In this document: positions 63,520 through 64,000 of the stretch, piece after piece
Position numbering within the stretch: position 1 is the first letter of the stretch
Layout: each line of letters opens with the position of its first letter
Source of the DNA: Isoetes taiwanensis
Lineage: Eukaryota; Streptophyta; Lycopodiopsida; Isoetales; Isoetaceae
Reading direction: 5' to 3'
Assembly: GCA_021234155.1 (NCBI GenBank)
Contig: JAJEKV010000003.1
Coordinates: forward strand, 15,920,386 to 15,984,385
DNA length: 64,000 nucleotides
Position numbers and translations under genes: made by a program
Notes under the pieces: generated by a model
What the model was told of the DNA's origin: nothing
The model's input: only the letters and a program-made list of their open reading frames with translations
Database searches by the model: none

Positions 63520-63796
63520 CTCGGCGTGGCACTGTAGCCTTCGAGATATGATATATTATTCTTTTTCTCTCCGCGTGGCACTGTAGCCTCCGAGGCATAC
63601 TTATTATTTTGTTCTTTCTTGGCGTGGCACTGTAGCCTCCAAGGTTTTCTTCTTTTTCATTTTCTCTCGGCGTGGCAATGTAGCCTCCGAGGCAGCACTA
63701 ACCAGATGTTTTTTCTGCGATGGTCATTCCGTGGACAGTTCCTGGTTGGTCGGCTGTTGTTTCTTCCTCGGCATGGCCTTGGAGCCTCCGAGTGCT
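63520..63796 (+). repeat. Array of ~49 bp hairpin units (ctcggcgtggcactgtagcctccgag)
   Basis: Five units with 'gcgtggc' (or 'gcatggc') at 63524, 63573, 63622, 63670 and 63771; spacings 49, 49, 48 and 101 (the last gap is two periods). Each unit can pair CTCGG at its start with CCGAG at its end around 'gtggcactgtagcc'. Unit 3 has CTTGG with CCAAG, a paired change that keeps the stem. Related to the units at 44090-44180. Confidence 0.75.
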
Positions 63797-64000
63797 ATTA
63801 TATTCTTTTTCTAAACTGAAGTTTGGAACATGCCCTGATTTAAAGCTCCTAACTTTCTAACGGGTCATTCTCGTTTTCAGACTTTCTAGTGCAGGTCCTT
63901 TTTTGCAGTTCTCTCGGTTGTCAGCGCCATCATGTTTGCAACGGTTCACTTCTTGGCCGACGTATGCTGGTGGCATTCAATGGGAGCATTGGCGACCATT
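63797..64000. other. Window end, nothing recognised
   Basis: No feature seen in the last 200 bases. Confidence 0.4.

Overview
This is nuclear DNA of a land plant. It holds intron-bearing fragments of plant genes (chloroplast TatC, an ABCG half-transporter, a leucine-rich-repeat receptor N-terminus, a short-chain dehydrogenase). It also holds plant-type L1 LINE and Copia sequences and long non-coding repeat tracts. The species cannot be fixed from the sequence. The repeat load suggests a large, heavily methylated genome, though the TatC introns are short (about 90 to 435 bp). No bacterial operon, CRISPR array or rRNA gene is present.

Layout. 1-3070: flank with an LTR-like repeat and simple repeats. 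3071-26007 and 26007-49066: two head-to-tail copies (A and B) of one ~23 kb segment. Each copy contains, in order: an LTR-like repeat, a minisatellite, a + strand ABCG7-like pseudogene, a 10-unit ~340 bp tandem array whose units carry a tRNA-like Pol III promoter on the minus strand, a + strand plastid TATC gene, and ~9 kb of decayed transposon DNA ending in a Copia reverse-transcriptase remnant. 49067-51740: flank with an LRR-receptor exon and two exons of an SDR gene. 51741-57157: an L1-type LINE with poly(A) tail and target-site duplication, inserted into the second SDR exon. 57208-64000: a T-rich, internally repetitive non-coding tract bracketed by two identical 171 bp repeats with a 15 bp-stem palindrome, then an array of ~49 bp hairpin units.

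The only gene close to intact is TATC in copy B (37734-39505): four exons, GT-AG introns, one 2-base defect in exon 2. The same gene in copy A has many small indels. Conversely, parts of the ABCG7 fragment read better in copy A. Many A/B differences fall at CAG/CTG and CG sites, and near-identical blocks alternate with error-rich ones. I read this as a draft long-read consensus with methylation-linked base-calling errors on top of a recent tandem duplication or an uncollapsed haplotype. Single-base frameshifts here should therefore not be over-interpreted. Defects present in both copies, such as an in-frame TGA and a missing middle part in ABCG7, are likely real.

I found no convincing new gene system. 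The most unusual structures are the tandem SINE-like array and the ~48-49 bp hairpin repeats at 44.1 and 63.5 kb, whose stems show compensatory base changes.
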